64,000 nucleotides of DNA from Sphingomonas panacis (GTDB lineage: Bacteria; Pseudomonadota; Alphaproteobacteria; Sphingomonadales; Sphingomonadaceae): positions 744,001 through 808,000 of the forward strand of contig NZ_CP014168.1 of NCBI RefSeq assembly GCF_001717955.1. The letters run 5' to 3'. The position numbers and the translations under genes are program-made. The notes under the pieces were generated by a model, which ran no database searches, was not told where the DNA came from, and saw only the letters and a list, made by a program, of their open reading frames with translations. Shown in pieces: positions 17,707 through 28,401 of this stretch; the first letter of the stretch is position 1; each line of letters begins with the position of its first letter.

Positions 17707-17949
17707 TTAAATCCGCGTGTCGCCCGGATACGCGAACAACACGTCGCTACCCGCCGCCGCGTCGATGTGGCAGGTGCCGGTCAGCGTCAGGCATTCGCCG
17801 GCTTTCCAGGCGACGCCGTCGGCTACGCCCGACCCCGTGACGGGCACGAACCAGCCGGTCACGCCGTCCGGGAGCGTGATGTCGCGGGCGCCGCCGGCCA
17901 AGCGTTCGATCCCGAATTTGGGGCCTTCCGTCAGCGCTGATCGCCGCAT
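17707..17949 (-). pseudogene. manA: C-terminal fragment of mannose-6-phosphate isomerase
   Basis: The last 80 codons of a minus-strand frame ending at 17707 read TEGPKFGIERLAGG, then WFVPVTGSG, WKAGECLTLTG and SDVLFAYPG, which match the C-terminal barrel of type I phosphomannose isomerases of sphingomonads. The upstream two thirds, including the metal-binding catalytic core, are missing: reading back past 17949 gives unrelated sequence belonging to the end of the enoyl-CoA hydratase region. It is thus a truncated remnant that abuts the TonB-domain fragment, marking a rearrangement joint. The assignment is from motif resemblance and is moderately sure. Confidence 0.55.
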
Positions 17950-18004
17950 GAGCGGATCTCGCGGCAAGGAAGTCGCATGATTCCGCAGGCCGCCCGAACC
18001 GGTC

Positions 18005-20941
<2,937 letters not shown>

Positions 20942-20942
<1 letters not shown>

Positions 20943-21733
20943 CATCGGGCTCCTTTGAAATCGGGGACGCGTTTGTCGAAAAAGGCGGCAAGGCCTTCGC
21001 GACATTCCAAGCCGCCGCCAGCGGCGCTGATCGCGCGAGCTTCGCGCTCGAGCTGGGTTTCATAGCCGCTTGAAAAACTGTCTTGCAGGAGCGCACGCGC
21101 TGCCCCAACGGCCGCCACCGCGGAACCGGCGAGCTGTTCCGCCGTAGCGCGCCCTTCCTCCAGCAAATCGCCGCCGTCCACGAGGCGCGTGACCAGTCCG
21201 ATCGCCTCGGCCTCGTCGGCCTTTATCCTGCGATTGGTGAGGAGGATCTCCTGCGCCTTGCGCAGACCCACCAGACGCGGAAGCACCCAGCTCACACCCC
21301 CGTCGGGGGTCAGGCCAAGCGTGCCGTAGGCGGCGGTGAAATGCGCCGATCGCGATGCCAGCACCACATCACCGCAGATCGCGAGGCTGAGCCCCGCCCC
21401 CGCCGCCGGACCGTTGACCAGAACCAGCAGGGGCTTGGCCATCCGGGCAAAGCGCGCGAGCGCCATGTGCAGCGTGCCGGCAAGTTCGCTCAGCAGCGCC
21501 GACACCTGATCGCCAGCGGACGCGAAGAGGCCGACATCCCCGCCGGTGCAAAACAGCCGGCCAGAGCCTGTAAGCACGACACACCGGATCGATGCGTCGG
21601 TCTGGCAACGGATCGAAGCCTCGACCAACGCGCGCGCCATCGGCAGGTCGATGGCGTTACCGGCCTCGGGCCGGTTCAGCGTCAACCAGGCGACCTCATC
21701 GATCACGTCGATCAGGAGAGGGGAATCGCTCAC
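20942..21733 (-). CDS. Enoyl-CoA hydratase/isomerase (PaaG-like)
   Basis: 263 residues from GTG 21733. This start overlaps the stop of the upstream broken gene (GTGA) and has GGAGG seven bases before it; an alternative at 21757 lacks such a site. Crotonase landmarks: LTLNRPEAGNAID, FCTGGDVGLFA, VNGPAAGAGLSLAICGDVVLAS and YGTLGLTPDGGVSWVLPRLVG. The TPDGG-W-LP sequence is the form seen in PaaG/PaaB-type isomerases. It is the second hydratase/isomerase of the operon. Although the preceding gene is a deletion product, the intact coupling site suggests this gene is still translated. Confidence 0.9.
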
Positions 21734-22345
21734 AGGCACGCCTCCATGCTTTCGCACGCCAGCGCGATCAGCCGGGGAAGGCTGGCCGCCCGCTCCTTGG
21801 CATGAGCGGATGCGGCGGTGCCTCGGACAACCCTCCCCTTGATGCCGTGAAAGATCGCGGTAAGCCGGAAGAAATTGAAGGCTACGTAAAAATCATAGTC
21901 CGCTTGGGCGATCAGCGGACGTGCCATCCGCTCGCAATAGGCGGCGAGATAGTCGGCCTCCGTGGGTATGCCGAATGCGGCAATATCCGCGCCGCCAAGT
22001 CCCGCCACGATATCTGGCGGCATTCGGAACATCATCGCGTGATAAGCGAAATCGGCGAGCGGATGCCCGAGGGTCGAGAGTTCCCAGTCCAATACCGCCA
22101 GCACGCGTGGCTCGGCCGGGTGCCCGCCCCGCCATCCTCGAGGACGCCCGCGCACCCGGCGATCATGAGTTCGGCCCGACGCAGGTCGATCCCGTTTTTT
22201 CCGCCCGCATGAAGCCGACCTGCGCGCCGTCCGCACCGGTGATGAACGCCGTGCGGCCGTTCACCTCGCGGACGAAGGCTTCCACCTTCGCCGCGATGTC
22301 CGCGGCTTTTTCCCGCCCGACCCCGATCGCGGGTCCGTCGCTCAT
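21730..22345 (-). pseudogene. Deletion product: N-terminal remnant plus C-terminal half of an aminoglycoside-phosphotransferase-like (ACAD10-type) protein
   Basis: The 3' part (22116 to 21730) reads RVLAVLDWELSTLGHPLADFAYH, then YCERMARP and DFYVAFNFFRLTAIFHGIKGR, the C-terminal half of the APH-fold phosphotransferases that accompany acyl-CoA dehydrogenases; the N-terminal lobe with the nucleotide site is absent. The 5' part starts at ATG 22345, coupled to the SDR stop (ATGA), and reads AADIAAKVEAFVREV, like the start of an acyl-CoA dehydrogenase; it stops at 22163 in another frame. The usual order SDR, dehydrogenase, phosphotransferase, hydratase suggests that an internal deletion of a few kilobases removed most of both genes. 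Confidence 0.65.
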
Positions 22346-23103
22346 TTCGGCGCCATCCGGATCGCGCCGTCGAGGCGGATCGTCTCGCCGTTGAGCATCG
22401 GATTGGTGACGATGCTCTCGACCAACTGCGCATATTCGTCCGGCTGCCCGAGACGGCTGGGGAACGGCACCTGCTTGCCAAGCGAATCCTGCGCCTCCTG
22501 CGGAAGCGTCGCGAGCAGCGGCGTCCAGAAGATGCCCGGCGCGATCGTCATCACGCGAATGCCGTAGCGGGCGAATTCGCGCGCCACCGGCAGGGTCATG
22601 CCGACGATGCCGCCCTTGGATGCCGCATAGGCAGCCTGGCCGATCTGACCGTCATAGGCGGCTACCGATGCGGTGTTGATGATGACGCCCCGCTCTTCGC
22701 CCAGTGGATCGGCATCGTGGATGCGCGCGGCGAATTTCGACAGGACGTTAAAGCTGCCGATCAGGTTGATCGTGACGATCTTCGAGAAATCCGCAAGCGC
22801 GATCGCCTTGCCATCGCGGTCGATCACCTTGGCGGGCGGGCCGATGCCGGCGCAGTTCACCAGGATGCGCGCCTTGCCGTGAAGGCCCTCGGCTTCTTCG
22901 ATCGCCGCCTGGACGGCAGCTTCATCAGTCACGTTGACCGCGATGGCATGACCGCCAATGTCCTCGGCCACCGCCTTGCCGAGTTCGATATTGAGGTCGA
23001 AGATCGAGACCTTGGCGCCGGCGGCGGCAAGCCGTTTCGCCGTCCCAGCGCCCAGGCCCGATGCCCCGCCGGTGACGATCGCTGCTACGCCTTCAATTTT
23101 CAT
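22342..23103 (-). CDS. SDR-family 3-hydroxyacyl-CoA dehydrogenase (HSD17B10-like)
   Basis: 253 residues. NAD(H)-binding TGGASGLGAGTAKRLAAAGAKV with the acidic FDLN after the second strand (NAD preference), NCAG, catalytic Ser in NTASVAAYDGQIGQ, and Tyr/Lys in YAASKGG. The insertion around HDADPLGEERGVIINTASVAA and the end NGETIRLDGAIRMAPK match type 2 3-hydroxyacyl-CoA dehydrogenases. It would oxidise 3-hydroxyacyl-CoA to 3-oxoacyl-CoA for the thiolases on either side. The stop overlaps the start of the broken gene downstream; the thiolase gene upstream ends 14 nt before. Confidence 0.92.
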   Translation of the reverse strand: MKIEGVAAIVTGGASGLGAGTAKRLAAAGAKVSIFDLNIELGKAVAEDIGGHAIAVNVTDEAAVQAAIEEAEGLHGKARILVNCAGIGPPAKVIDRDGKAIALADFSKIVTINLIGSFNVLSKFAARIHDADPLGEERGVIINTASVAAYDGQIGQAAYAASKGGIVGMTLPVAREFARYGIRVMTIAPGIFWTPLLATLPQEAQDSLGKQVPFPSRLGQPDEYAQLVESIVTNPMLNGETIRLDGAIRMAPK

Positions 23104-23117
23104 ATGCTTCGTCCTTC

Positions 23118-24302
23118 CTAAATCAGTTCGAAAGCCATCGCCGTCGCTTCGCCGCCACCGATGCAGAGGCTGGCGATGCCGCGACGGCCGCCGCGACGCT
23201 CCAGCGCGGACAGCAATGTCGCGATGATGCGGGCACCCGATGCACCGATCGGGTGGCCGAGCGCGGTCGCGCCGCCATTCACGTTGATCTTCTCGTCGGG
23301 GATATGCAGATCCTTGGCGGCGATCATCGCGACCACGGCGAACGCCTCGTTCACTTCGAACAGATCGACGTCCTCGACCGACCAGCCGATTTTGCCCAGC
23401 AACGTCTCGATCGCCTTGACGGGCGCGGTCGTGAACAGCGCCGGCGCGTGCGCATGCGCCGCACTCCCCACCACCCGAGCAATCGGCTTCAGGCCGAGCT
23501 GCCCAGCGACGCTCTCGCGCGTCAACACGAGCGCGGCCGCACCGTCCGAGATCGACGCCGAACTGGCGGCGGTGATGGTGCCATCCGCCGCGAAGGCGGG
23601 CCTGAGGGTGGGGATTTTGTCGGGCTTCGCCTGGCTCGGCTGCTCATCGGTGTCGATCGTGACCGAGCCGGCCCGCGTCTTGATCTCGACCGCCACGATC
23701 TCGTCGATGAAGGCGCCCGACGCAATCGCGGCCCGCGCGCGTTCGAGCGAACGCACGGCAAAGGCGTCCTGCATGTCGCGGGTGAATCGGTAATCGTTCG
23801 CGGTGTCCTGCGCGAACGCGCCCATCGGTTTCCCGGGGGTATAGGCATCCTCGAGGCCGTCCATCATCATCGTGTCGATGATGCGGTCGTGGCCGATGCG
23901 CGCGCCGCCCCGGTGTTTCCCCATCGCATACGGCGCGTTGGTCATGCTCTCCATGCCACCCGCGACGGCCACGTCGATCGCGCCCGCTTGTAGCGCCTCG
24001 ACCGCCATGATCGACGCTTGCATGCCCGATCCACACATCTTGTTTACGGTCGTCGCCTGCACGCTCTCGGGCAGGCCGGCGCCCAACGCCGCCTGTCGCG
24101 CCGGCGCCTGGCCAAGCGCCGCCGGCAGGACGCACCCCATGTAGATACGTTCGATCCTGGAACCGTCGATACCGGCCCGCTCGACCGCCGCCTTCACGGC
24201 GACGGACCCGAGTTCGGTGGCTTTCAGCGGGGAAAGCGCGCCCTGGAATCCGCCCATCGGGGTGCGGGCGTAGCTTAGGATGACTACGGGATCAGCCGAC
24301 AT
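23118..24302 (-). CDS. Acetyl-CoA C-acetyltransferase (thiolase)
   Basis: 394 residues, the standard biosynthetic/degradative thiolase length. Nucleophile Cys in VNKMCGSGMQASIMAVEAL, His in EVNEAFAVVAM and GGATALGHPIGASGARI, and the acid-base Cys in IASLCIGGGEA. It cleaves or forms acetoacetyl-CoA-type compounds. It lies 9 nt after the acyl-CoA dehydrogenase and 14 nt before the SDR gene, inside the TetR-controlled operon. It is not a duplicate of the thiolase at 19782; the two differ in their Cys motifs, which suggests different acyl substrates. Confidence 0.94.
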   Translation of the reverse strand: MSADPVVILSYARTPMGGFQGALSPLKATELGSVAVKAAVERAGIDGSRIERIYMGCVLPAALGQAPARQAALGAGLPESVQATTVNKMCGSGMQASIMAVEALQAGAIDVAVAGGMESMTNAPYAMGKHRGGARIGHDRIIDTMMMDGLEDAYTPGKPMGAFAQDTANDYRFTRDMQDAFAVRSLERARAAIASGAFIDEIVAVEIKTRAGSVTIDTDEQPSQAKPDKIPTLRPAFAADGTITAASSASISDGAAALVLTRESVAGQLGLKPIARVVGSAAHAHAPALFTTAPVKAIETLLGKIGWSVEDVDLFEVNEAFAVVAMIAAKDLHIPDEKINVNGGATALGHPIGASGARIIATLLSALERRGGRRGIASLCIGGGEATAMAFELI

Positions 24303-24311
24303 GATGCTTCC

Positions 24312-25439
24312 TCACAAAGCGCGCGCGATGACCATGCGCTGGATGTCGGACGTGCCCTCGTAGATCTGGCAGACCCGCACATCGCGGTAGAGCTTGGCGA
24401 CACCGAATTCCTCGAGATACCCGTATCCGCCGAGCGTCTGGATCGCGCCGGACACAACCGCCTCGGCGGTTTCGGAGGCGAAGACCTTTGCCATCGACGC
24501 TCGCGTCAGCGCAGGTTGATCGGCGTCCCGGAGCGATGCCGCCGACAGCACGAGCTGGCGCGCGGCTTCCAGTCGCGTCGCGAGATCCGCGAGCCTGAAC
24601 CCGACCGCCTGATGCTCGATGATCGGCTTGCCCATCGACCTCCGGTCCTTGGCATAGGCGACCGCGATCTCGAGCGCCGCCTGCGCCATGCCGATACATT
24701 GCGCGGCAATGCCGATCCGGCCGGTTTCGAGGTTTGACAGCGCGATACGGTATCCGTGGCCGACCGGGCCCAGGACCAGGTGATCTTCGACGAACAGCTT
24801 TTCGAAACGAAGCGCACAGGTGTCGGAGGCTCCCTGCCCCAGCTTGTGCTCGACTTTCTCGACGACATACCCGTTTCGATCGGTCGGAACGAGGAACGCC
24901 GTCAAACCCCTCTTGCCGGCCGCAGGGGCCGTGACCGCGATCACGATGGCGAGCCCGGCGATCTTGCCGGACGTGATGAACTGCTTCGCGCCGTCGAGCA
25001 CCCAGCCACCTTCGACCTTGGTCGCCTTGGTACGGATCGCCGAAGCATCGGAGCCGGCATCGGTCTCGGTCAGCGCGAAAGCGCCGATCACCTTGCCGGC
25101 GATAAGGTCGGGCAGGAACCGCGCCTTCTGCGCGTCAGTACCATCCTTCAACAGACCGGCGACCATGATCGAATTCTGGATCGACACGATCGTCGATAGC
25201 GCGCCATCGGCCGCCGCGATTTCGATCAGCGCCAGCGCGTAAGAAACATAATCGCTGGCGGCGCCGCCAAATTCCTCCGGCGCGAGCATCCCAAGCAAGC
25301 CAAGATCGGCGAGGCTCTCGAACACCCATGGGGCAAAGCCACCGTCGCGCTCGAACCGCTCGGAGAGGGGCCTGATGCGATCCTGCGCGAATGCGCGAAC
25401 GGTATCGCGGATCGCAATCTGGGTCTCCGAGAGAATCAT
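24312..25439 (-). CDS. Acyl-CoA dehydrogenase
   Basis: 375 residues from ATG 25439, with GGAAG upstream; the open frame to 25469 runs through the operator and is unlikely. FAD and substrate motifs: GAFALTETDAGSDASAI, the catalytic-region loop with Glu in KLYRDVRVCQIYEGTSDIQRMVIAR (YEGTSDIQ), and GGYGYLEEF. It removes two hydrogens from an acyl-CoA to give the 2-enoyl-CoA, passing electrons to ETF. It is the first gene of the operon; the ACGTACT/AGTACGT operator lies 19 nt upstream of its start, so the divergent TetR protein almost certainly controls it. Confidence 0.94.
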   Translation of the reverse strand: MILSETQIAIRDTVRAFAQDRIRPLSERFERDGGFAPWVFESLADLGLLGMLAPEEFGGAASDYVSYALALIEIAAADGALSTIVSIQNSIMVAGLLKDGTDAQKARFLPDLIAGKVIGAFALTETDAGSDASAIRTKATKVEGGWVLDGAKQFITSGKIAGLAIVIAVTAPAAGKRGLTAFLVPTDRNGYVVEKVEHKLGQGASDTCALRFEKLFVEDHLVLGPVGHGYRIALSNLETGRIGIAAQCIGMAQAALEIAVAYAKDRRSMGKPIIEHQAVGFRLADLATRLEAARQLVLSAASLRDADQPALTRASMAKVFASETAEAVVSGAIQTLGGYGYLEEFGVAKLYRDVRVCQIYEGTSDIQRMVIARAL

Positions 25440-25457
25440 GAAACTTCCAAGTTTAGT

Positions 25458-25475
25458 ACGTACTCGCAAGTACGT
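25458..25475. promoter_or_regulatory. Operator palindrome for the divergent TetR regulator
   Basis: ACGTACT, 4 nt (CGCA), AGTACGT: a perfect 7-bp inverted repeat of 18 bp in total, lying between the acyl-CoA dehydrogenase start (25439) and the TetR start (25520). Size and position are those of a TetR-family operator controlling both genes. Confidence 0.65.
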
Positions 25476-25519
25476 TGCAGAATGGTGAGTTTCTTGTCAA
25501 TGGGTGGAAGCGAGGGAAC

Positions 25520-26155
25520 ATGACCAGTCAGATCGATGATTTCGAAATTTCGCCATTCCGCTCCTCGGAAGACAGGGCGCGCGAAAAGGACCAGAAACGC
25601 GAGGCCGTGCTGCGGTCTGCGGTGCGGACCTTCAATCTCCGCGGGTTCCAGGCGGCCTCGCTCGACGAGGTTGCGGCGAACCTCCGCATCAGCAAGCCGA
25701 CGATCTACCGCTATCTCGGCAACAAGGAACAGGTGCTGCTCGAATGCGTGACCCGTGGCCTGGAAATGCTGCGGACGGCGGCGACCGACGCGCAGGCCGA
25801 GAGCGGGTCGGGCCTCAATCGACTGACGCGCTTTCTGCGCCGCTATGCGGAAATCAATATGGATGATTTCGGACGATGCGTGATTCGCACCGACGACACG
25901 GCCTTGTCACCGGACGGCCGAGCGCATTTTCGCGCGCTCAAGGCGCAGATCGACAAGGCCATGCGTGCCCTGATTGCCCAAGGCGTAGCGGACGGCTCGA
26001 TCGCACCGCTCGACGTAAAAATGGCCGCGTTCGCGCTGGCGGGTGCGCTGAACTGGCCCGCCAAGTGGCATGATCCGGCGGGCGGAAACTCGGCTGAAGA
26101 CATCGCCACATCGCTGGTCGAAGTGCTCGTCCAAGGCTTAGCACCTCGGGCTTGA
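25520..26155 (+). CDS. TetR-family transcriptional regulator
   Basis: 211 residues from ATG 25520 with GAGGGA upstream; the longer frame from 25475 would overlap the operator. The N-terminal helix-turn-helix is clear at about 30-75: AVLRSAVRTFNLRGFQAASLDEVAANLRISKPTIYRYLGNKEQVLLEC. The C-terminal ligand-binding part is helical and has the LDVKMAAFALAGALNWPAKWHDP stretch common in TetR regulators of fatty-acid and aromatic acyl-CoA operons (AtuR/PsrA-like group; the TetR_C_41 style). It is divergent from the acyl-CoA operon and probably represses it until an acyl-CoA ligand binds (inference). Confidence 0.92.
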   Translation: MTSQIDDFEISPFRSSEDRAREKDQKREAVLRSAVRTFNLRGFQAASLDEVAANLRISKPTIYRYLGNKEQVLLECVTRGLEMLRTAATDAQAESGSGLNRLTRFLRRYAEINMDDFGRCVIRTDDTALSPDGRAHFRALKAQIDKAMRALIAQGVADGSIAPLDVKMAAFALAGALNWPAKWHDPAGGNSAEDIATSLVEVLVQGLAPRA

Positions 26156-26193
26156 GCGAAGCCTTACGTCACGGAAATCAACACCGCTTTCAC

Positions 26194-26330
26194 TCAGTCT
26201 CCCCGCGCCTGTGCGGAAATCGCATCGTTGATCCGCTCGAGTGGAAACGTCTGGATAAGCGTGTCGAACAGGAACCGCCCTGCTCGTACCTCGTTTTTGT
26301 ACCTTCGAAACGCCGGAAGGTTATGGCGAG
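26194..26330 (-). pseudogene. C-terminal fragment of a zinc alcohol dehydrogenase (aryl-alcohol type)
   Basis: A minus-strand frame ending with TGA at 26194 reads YKNEVRAGRFLFDTLIQTF, PLERINDAI and a short tail. This matches the last 35 residues of aryl/benzyl-alcohol dehydrogenases (R-x-G-R-F-P-F-D then F-x-INEA). The rest of the gene is absent; the decayed transposase begins immediately upstream. Short match, so the family call is tentative. Confidence 0.4.
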
Positions 26331-26339
26331 CATGGACGG

Positions 26340-26945
26340 CCGAAGCCGAACTGGTCAGCTAACCATCGGTTTTCAGGAGGAAAAGTGGATATCGGCGGTC
26401 CTCTGCGGGCCCCTTTTGCACAGCCGCTGGCGGAGACGCCGATATCCTCCCAGGTCTGGATATCCTCGCCTTTGAAGTAGCCTTTGTCGGCAATGGCATC
26501 CGAGGCGTCGACGCCCATCACGTCCTTGGCTTTCGCGCCATGGAAGAAAGCTGGCCGCGGTCATTGCCAATATTTAAAAGCTCGTGCGCCACAATGAGGT
26601 GATGCTCGGCATCGACTGCTGCCTGAAGATTATAGCCGACGATGCTCGTGCCACGGCTCGCGCTCGTCATGGCGCGTGCGTCGGGATCGGTCAGCGACAC
26701 CTGCTGGTCCGGCGCATTGCGAACTTCCTCTTCACGCGCGGCAAGATCGCGCATCTGCGCACGCAGTCGGGCGATCTTGTCCGTCAATCGCTTCGCCTTC
26801 GGCTCGGCAATGTCGCTTTCCTCGCGGTCGGTACGATCAAGCGCGTCGAGATACCGATCGATATTGTCCTGCGGGCTTCCTCAGCCGCGCTCCAGCGCCG
26901 CAGCGACGGTGTTGTCCCGCTAGAACCCGGAAAACCACCCGCGTC
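26340..26945 (-). pseudogene. Decayed IS1182-type transposase remnant
   Basis: Three minus-strand pieces in different frames carry the middle of an IS1182-family transposase: ALDRTDREESDIAEPK with KRLTDKIARLRAQM (about 26850-26760), then LTDPDARAMTSASRGTSIVGYNLQAAVDAEHHLIVAHE (26720-26600), then ADKGYFKGEDIQTWEDIGV (26500-26430). Frameshifts separate them, the N-terminal third and the C-terminus are missing, and no terminal inverted repeats were found, so this is an old, inactive fragment. It borders the alcohol dehydrogenase fragment, which it may once have interrupted. Confidence 0.75.
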
Positions 26946-26966
26946 TTCCACGGCTGTTTAAAGCCG

Positions 26967-27440
26967 TCATGGCAAAGGTAGGGCCGTGGTGTACTTGGTT
27001 AGGGAAAGCGCAAAATGCGAAGATGCCCCTCCAACTGACGGGTGTTCCAACAGGGTGTTCATCAAAAAGCGCTCGTAGCCGGTGACATCCGCTGCCACGA
27101 TGCGGAGCAGATAGTCCCAGTCGCCGGACATCGAGAAGCATTCCAGGATCTCCGGACGGCCTTCGACGAAGGTCTCGAAGGCATCGCGGACCTCCCGAGC
27201 ATGGCTGCGGACACGGATGTTGCAAAGCACGTTAACGCCGAAGCCAAGGGCTTGCTGATCGAGCAGCCTGACCGATTGTTTGAGCAGGCCGCCTGCTTCC
27301 ATGGCCTTGATCCGCCGCCACACCGACGCCGTCGAGCTGCCGACGCGCTCGGCGAGATCGCCGTTACCGATCCCGGCATCCGCCTGCAGAGCGCACAAAA
27401 TGCGTCGATCGATATCATCCAGATTGTACGATCTTTTCAT
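26967..27440 (-). CDS. Lrp/AsnC-family transcriptional regulator
   Basis: 157 residues. The N-terminal helix-turn-helix (LDDIDRRILCALQADAGIGNGDLAERVGSSTASVWRRIKAME) is followed by an AsnC-type ligand-binding domain with the pattern ECFSMSGDWDYLLRIVAADVTGYERFL. It is divergent from phhA with a 94-nt shared upstream region and is the likely amino-acid-responsive controller of the aromatic amino acid operon (inference from position; regulators of this type often sense phenylalanine or tyrosine). A bacterial alternative, PhhR-type sigma54 control, is not seen here. Confidence 0.93.
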   Translation of the reverse strand: MKRSYNLDDIDRRILCALQADAGIGNGDLAERVGSSTASVWRRIKAMEAGGLLKQSVRLLDQQALGFGVNVLCNIRVRSHAREVRDAFETFVEGRPEILECFSMSGDWDYLLRIVAADVTGYERFLMNTLLEHPSVGGASSHFALSLTKYTTALPLP

Positions 27441-27534
27441 ATTAATACCATTCCTCGGGCATTTTTATCAGTAATTCGCCGATCCGGCTATCGATTGAAA
27501 AACAAATTCAGCTTTTAGGTGCAAGAATGCACGC
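27441..27534. promoter_or_regulatory. Divergent promoter region of the Lrp/AsnC gene and phhA
   Basis: 94 nt between the two start codons, noticeably AT-rich (runs such as ATTTTTAT and GAAAAACAAATT) against a very GC-rich background. That composition is expected for overlapping promoters and an Lrp-type binding region. No exact operator could be assigned. Confidence 0.45.
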
Positions 27535-28401
27535 ATGGCAAACGCACAGATCGACCGACCGGCAGGCACCGCTGAAGACTGGACCATTCCGCAGGGGTGG
27601 GACCGCTACACCGCGGCCGAACATGCCATGTGGGATCGGCTTTTCGAACGGCAGGCGAAAATGCTGCCCGGACGCGTCGCCCCGGAGTTCATGGACGGCC
27701 TCGACGTGCTGCGCTTGTCCAAGCCCGGCATTCCGGATTTCGAGGAACTGTCCGAGCGGCTGATGAAAGCGACAGGCTGGCAGGTGGTGGCAGTGCCCGG
27801 CCTGATACCAGACGATGTCTTCTTCGATCATCTGGCAAACCGCCGCTTCGCGTCGGGCAATTTCATTCGCACACCAGAGCAACTGGACTATCTCCAGGAG
27901 CCGGACATCTTTCACGACGTTTTCGGTCATGTACCGCTGCTCGCGAACCCGGTCTTCGCCGATTATATGCAGGCGTATGGCGTCGGCGGGCAGCGCGCGG
28001 CGGGCGCCGGCGTCATCGAGCGGCTTTCGCGGCTCTACTGGTACACCGTCGAGTTCGGTCTGGTCCGCGACGCGTCCGATGGCCTGAAGATCTACGGCGC
28101 TGGCATCGTGTCGTCTTACGGCGAGTCGCTGTTCTCACTTGACGATCCGTCGCCGAACCGGCTCGGGTTCGACCTCCGGCGGCTGATGCGGACCAAGTAC
28201 CGGATCGACGACTATCAGCAGAACTATTTCGTGATCGACAGTTTCGAGGATCTGCTCAAGCAGACCCTGGAGACCGATTTCGGTCCGATCTACGCCGAGC
28301 TTGCCGGCGCGCCGGACATCGAAATCGAGACGATTTTGCCGACGGACAAAGTCTACACACGCGGAACCCAGGCATATGCACGGGAGCAGGCGCGCGCATG
28401 A
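27535..28401 (+). CDS. phhA: Phenylalanine-4-hydroxylase
   Basis: 288 residues, the size of the bacterial single-domain enzyme. It hydroxylates phenylalanine to tyrosine using O2, non-heme iron and a tetrahydropterin. The iron ligands are all present: His127 and His132 in DIFHDVFGHVPLL and Glu173 in YWYTVEFGL. The pterin-binding stretch GNFIRTPEQLDYLQEPD is also intact. It opens an operon that continues with an aminotransferase whose start overlaps its stop. The operon also encodes the pterin carbinolamine dehydratase and a dihydropteridine-reductase-like SDR needed to recycle its cofactor. The ribosome-binding site is weak (AGGT at a long distance). Confidence 0.97.
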   Translation: MANAQIDRPAGTAEDWTIPQGWDRYTAAEHAMWDRLFERQAKMLPGRVAPEFMDGLDVLRLSKPGIPDFEELSERLMKATGWQVVAVPGLIPDDVFFDHLANRRFASGNFIRTPEQLDYLQEPDIFHDVFGHVPLLANPVFADYMQAYGVGGQRAAGAGVIERLSRLYWYTVEFGLVRDASDGLKIYGAGIVSSYGESLFSLDDPSPNRLGFDLRRLMRTKYRIDDYQQNYFVIDSFEDLLKQTLETDFGPIYAELAGAPDIEIETILPTDKVYTRGTQAYAREQARA

